A DNA stretch of 64,000 nucleotides from Planctomycetota bacterium (GTDB taxonomy: Bacteria > Planctomycetota > Phycisphaerae > UBA1845 > PWPN01): assembly GCA_029550525.1 (NCBI GenBank), contig JAKPHF010000008.1, positions 124,001-188,000 on the forward strand. The letters are read 5' to 3'. The position numbers and the translations under genes were made by a program. A model generated the notes under the pieces. The model did not search any database, was not told the DNA's origin, and was given only the letters and a program-made list of their open reading frames with translations. Positions 61,859-64,000 of the stretch are shown one piece after another; position 1 is the stretch's first letter, and the number at the start of each line of letters is the position of its first letter.

Positions 61859-64000
61859 GTGGCAATGGCGCGTTTTTCACATGGCGTCGCGTCCGTGAAG
61901 ATGGGGCCGGCAGGCGTCGGCCTGCTGGTGTTCGCGCTGGTGGGCGCCCTTGGTGCGGGATGCGCGATGCAGCCGGCCGCCGGCGAGGTGGGCAATGCGA
62001 CCGCCGGCTCACCCGCCCCTGCGTCGATCGCGGCCCAGCCCTCGAACCCGTTTGCCCCCCCGCTGCCGCCTAATGGCTTCGACCCCGAGCGAGCGTTCCT
62101 GACGCTCAGCCAAGTGCCCGACGCTCCGCCCCCCATCGAGGCTGCCCCGGCCGACGAACCGGAATTGCCGCGGCAGGCCATCCGGCACATGGAAGAGGCG
62201 CGTCGGCTGTTCGCCGAAGAACGCTACTCCGAGACGGTGGTGCAGGCCGGCAAGGCACTCCGGTACAACCAGGACATCGTCGAGGCCCATCGGCTGGCCG
62301 CTCTGGCCTCGCTGCTCCTGGGCAAGATCGCCGAGGCACAGACGCACGCCGACGCCGCCATCGCGGTTCGGCCCGACGACCTGGCCTGCCGATACGTCCG
62401 TGGCCGCCTGGCCGAGAAGGCTCAGGAGCCCAAGGCCGCTCTGTTCGAGTACCGAATCGCCTTGAACTGCCCTGCCCCCGACCAGAGTGACGAGTTAAGG
62501 ACACTCGTTCATCACCAGTTGGGGCTGTTGCTCAACGAGATGGGCTACTACCGGGCCGCCGCCGATCAGCTGAAGGCCTTTGAGGCCGCCGCGCAGAAGA
62601 TTGTCGAGCCGAAGCATCCGGAGTTGGCCTCCATCCTGCGAACCAAACGGACGGTTCCGTTGCTGGCCCTGGCCGAGGCGCAAGAGGCTCTCTCCGAATT
62701 CGGTCCGGCCGCCGACACGCTGCTTGCCGTGCTCGATCACACGCCGGACGATCACGCCATCCGTGTGCGTTACATCAAGGATCTCGTGCGAGCCCATCGC
62801 TTCGACGACGCCCAGGCCGAGGCCACTCGACACGCCGCGGCCCGCCGGGACCTGGCCTCGGCCGAATTGCTGGTGGCCGTCTACCGGGCGGGCGGCCAGC
62901 CAGATCTGGCCATCCCCGCCTTGCAGAAACTCGCTGCCGACAATCCCGACAATACGGAACTCGCGCTGTTTCATGCCGACACGCTGATCGCCGCCAAGCA
63001 GTTCGATCGGGCGGCTGCCGCTCTGAACGATCTCATTGCCCAGGGCAAAGATCCGGCCGCCGCGCGATGGAAGTTGATCGCCTTGCACCGGGCCCGCGGC
63101 GACTATCAGGGCTGGATTCGAGCCATGGGCGCCCAGTTGGCCGCCGACCCGGCCGACGCTCCGCGCGGGCTGTCCGAACTGGCGCGGATCGGACCCGATG
63201 AGGCAAAATCCATCATCGATCAAGCCTTGTCGCGCCGCGCGCCCGTCGCGACGCAGCCGGACGATTCCGACGCAGCCGCGCTGGCCGGCTACTACTACAG
63301 CCTGGGGTGGCTGGCCGCCAAGCTCAACCGCCCCGCCGATGCTCAGACGCTGTACGCCAACGCGTTGGAGGTTCGGCCCGACTTCACGCTGGCCGCCATC
63401 GGCACGGCCGAGCTGTACATCGAGCAGTGTGCGTGGGAAAAAGCCCTGGCTGTCCTGGAGAACATGAATGCCGAAGCGACGGCATCGGAAGCAACCGTGG
63501 CCCGGCTGACCGGCCGATGCTATGACGGGCTCGACAAGTTGACCGAGGCCGCCCGGCATTACCGTCAGTCGATCGACAAAGACAACAACCTGGCGAGCAT
63601 GCTGCTGCTCGGCCGGCTCTATCAGCGCTTCCAGCAGTTCAACGAGGCAGCCCAGACGTTCGAGCAGGCCGTTCGCGCCTACCCCGACTCCATGGAAGCC
63701 CGCGAACTGCTCATCCTGGCCCGGCTGAGTCGCTGGAGCGAGGACGACAATCTCAAGAATTTGCTCGCCGAACTAAAGGAGATGCAGAAGATCGCCCCCG
63801 AGCATCCCGCGACCACGCGAACAACGGCGCTGGTCCGGCTGCTCATGCGGCAACCACCCGACCTCGAGACCTACGTTGGCGTGCTGGCCAACCTGGTCGA
63901 GGCTCGACCGGAGGATCAGACATCCCGCCGATCGCTGGCCGCCGGTCTGATTCGCATGTCGCACTACGACGAAGCGGTCAATCATCTGACCGAGTTGCTC
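61859..64000 (+). CDS. TPR-rich lipoprotein, 3' end outside window
   Basis: GTG 61859 lies six bases after GGAGG; an ATG two codons on is too far from the site. At least 714 codons are open to the window's end. The N-terminus is 'VGLLVFALVGALGAGC', a signal peptide with lipobox LGAGC, so the protein is membrane-anchored. After a Pro/Ala-rich linker, repeated helix pairs of TPR type follow from about residue 105 ('EEARRLFAEERYSETVVQAG', 'RPDFTLAAIGTAELYIEQC', 'EAARHYRQSIDKDNNLASML'). It could scaffold an envelope complex. No enzyme motif is visible. Confidence 0.85.
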   Translation, partial: MAMARFSHGVASVKMGPAGVGLLVFALVGALGAGCAMQPAAGEVGNATAGSPAPASIAAQPSNPFAPPLPPNGFDPERAFLTLSQVPDAPPPIEAAPADEPELPRQAIRHMEEARRLFAEERYSETVVQAGKALRYNQDIVEAHRLAALASLLLGKIAEAQTHADAAIAVRPDDLACRYVRGRLAEKAQEPKAALFEYRIALNCPAPDQSDELRTLVHHQLGLLLNEMGYYRAAADQLKAFEAAAQKIVEPKHPELASILRTKRTVPLLALAEAQEALSEFGPAADTLLAVLDHTPDDHAIRVRYIKDLVRAHRFDDAQAEATRHAAARRDLASAELLVAVYRAGGQPDLAIPALQKLAADNPDNTELALFHADTLIAAKQFDRAAAALNDLIAQGKDPAAARWKLIALHRARGDYQGWIRAMGAQLAADPADAPRGLSELARIGPDEAKSIIDQALSRRAPVATQPDDSDAAALAGYYYSLGWLAAKLNRPADAQTLYANALEVRPDFTLAAIGTAELYIEQCAWEKALAVLENMNAEATASEATVARLTGRCYDGLDKLTEAARHYRQSIDKDNNLASMLLLGRLYQRFQQFNEAAQTFEQAVRAYPDSMEARELLILARLSRWSEDDNLKNLLAELKEMQKIAPEHPATTRTTALVRLLMRQPPDLETYVGVLANLVEARPEDQTSRRSLAAGLIRMSHYDEAVNHLTELL

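Overview
The window (about 64 kb, GC-rich, long spurious antisense ORFs) reads as a chromosomal piece of a planctomycete, most likely a Phycisphaerae-like or related lineage. The signs are: a type II pseudopilin with an H-x-DG-like tail, a PEP-CTERM protein, five secreted proteins ending in dockerin-like EF-hand pairs, a sulfatase and several unusual glycoside hydrolases, an EF-G of the spd/mitochondrial-2 type, small Cys4 zinc-ribbon membrane proteins, and a TPR protein carrying two RNA polymerase alpha-CTD modules. No rRNA, CRISPR array, transposase or phage gene was seen. One tRNA (Ala, CGC) is present.

Layout. 1-0.9 kb: end of a PilT-like ATPase, a Cys-rich small protein, tRNA-Ala. 1.2-4.2 kb: divergent NIF3-like and GH172/DUF2961 genes. 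4.4-17.4 kb: a minus-strand run of GH106-like enzyme, sulfatase, dockerin protein, apiosidase-like enzyme with dockerin, PEP-CTERM protein, GH39-like enzyme with dockerin, pseudopilin, and a GntR/LacI-type regulator. This looks like a regulated locus for a rhamnose- and possibly apiose-containing, sulfated polysaccharide. 17.5-30.6 kb: CehA/McbA-like protein, SpoIIE/PP2C phosphatase, sugar isomerase-like protein, acetyltransferase, EF-G, YbhN-like flippase, SpoIID-like lipoprotein coupled to the TPR/alpha-CTD protein, YhaM-like HD exonuclease, AlkP-family phosphohydrolase. 30.8-44.5 kb: NagA, a truncated Uma2 gene, heparinase-II/III-like enzyme, HAD phosphatase, a frameshifted zinc-ribbon membrane gene, a GerMN-amidase-dockerin protein behind a strong promoter and a structured leader, lipid kinase, oxidoreductase, desaturase, zinc-ribbon membrane protein. 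44.5-54 kb: NAD synthetase and nicotinamidase, DUF362-dockerin protein, sucC, PilZ protein, orphan MalK/UgpC-type ATPase. 54.3-64 kb: nusA, infB, DUF503, rbfA, an endonuclease III-like protein, hisG, and the start of a TPR lipoprotein that runs off the window.

Intergenic DNA is unusually rich in short dispersed repeats of at least seven types (hairpin GGCGGGG/CCCCGCC, hairpin GCGGGCGAGACGCCCGC, GGGCATCCTGCCC, GTGGTGCAGGC, AGCTATGAGCTGTGAGC, AATGACGAATGACGAA, GGGGACTGGGG, ACAGAGGAAACAGAGG). Many abut the 3' ends of genes or lie between convergent genes, and in several cases a repeat supplies the stop codon. They explain a truncated Uma2 gene and an acetyltransferase tail.

The most interesting items are the TPR/double alpha-CTD protein coupled to a SpoIID-like lipoprotein, the Cys-containing dockerin family, the regulator with sequence boxes shared by its own promoter and the pseudopilin promoter, an endonuclease III-like protein lacking the catalytic lysine and iron-sulfur site, the structured leader at 36.85-37.11 kb, and the 3'-end repeats. 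Function assignments rest on reading motifs by eye; no database search was run.
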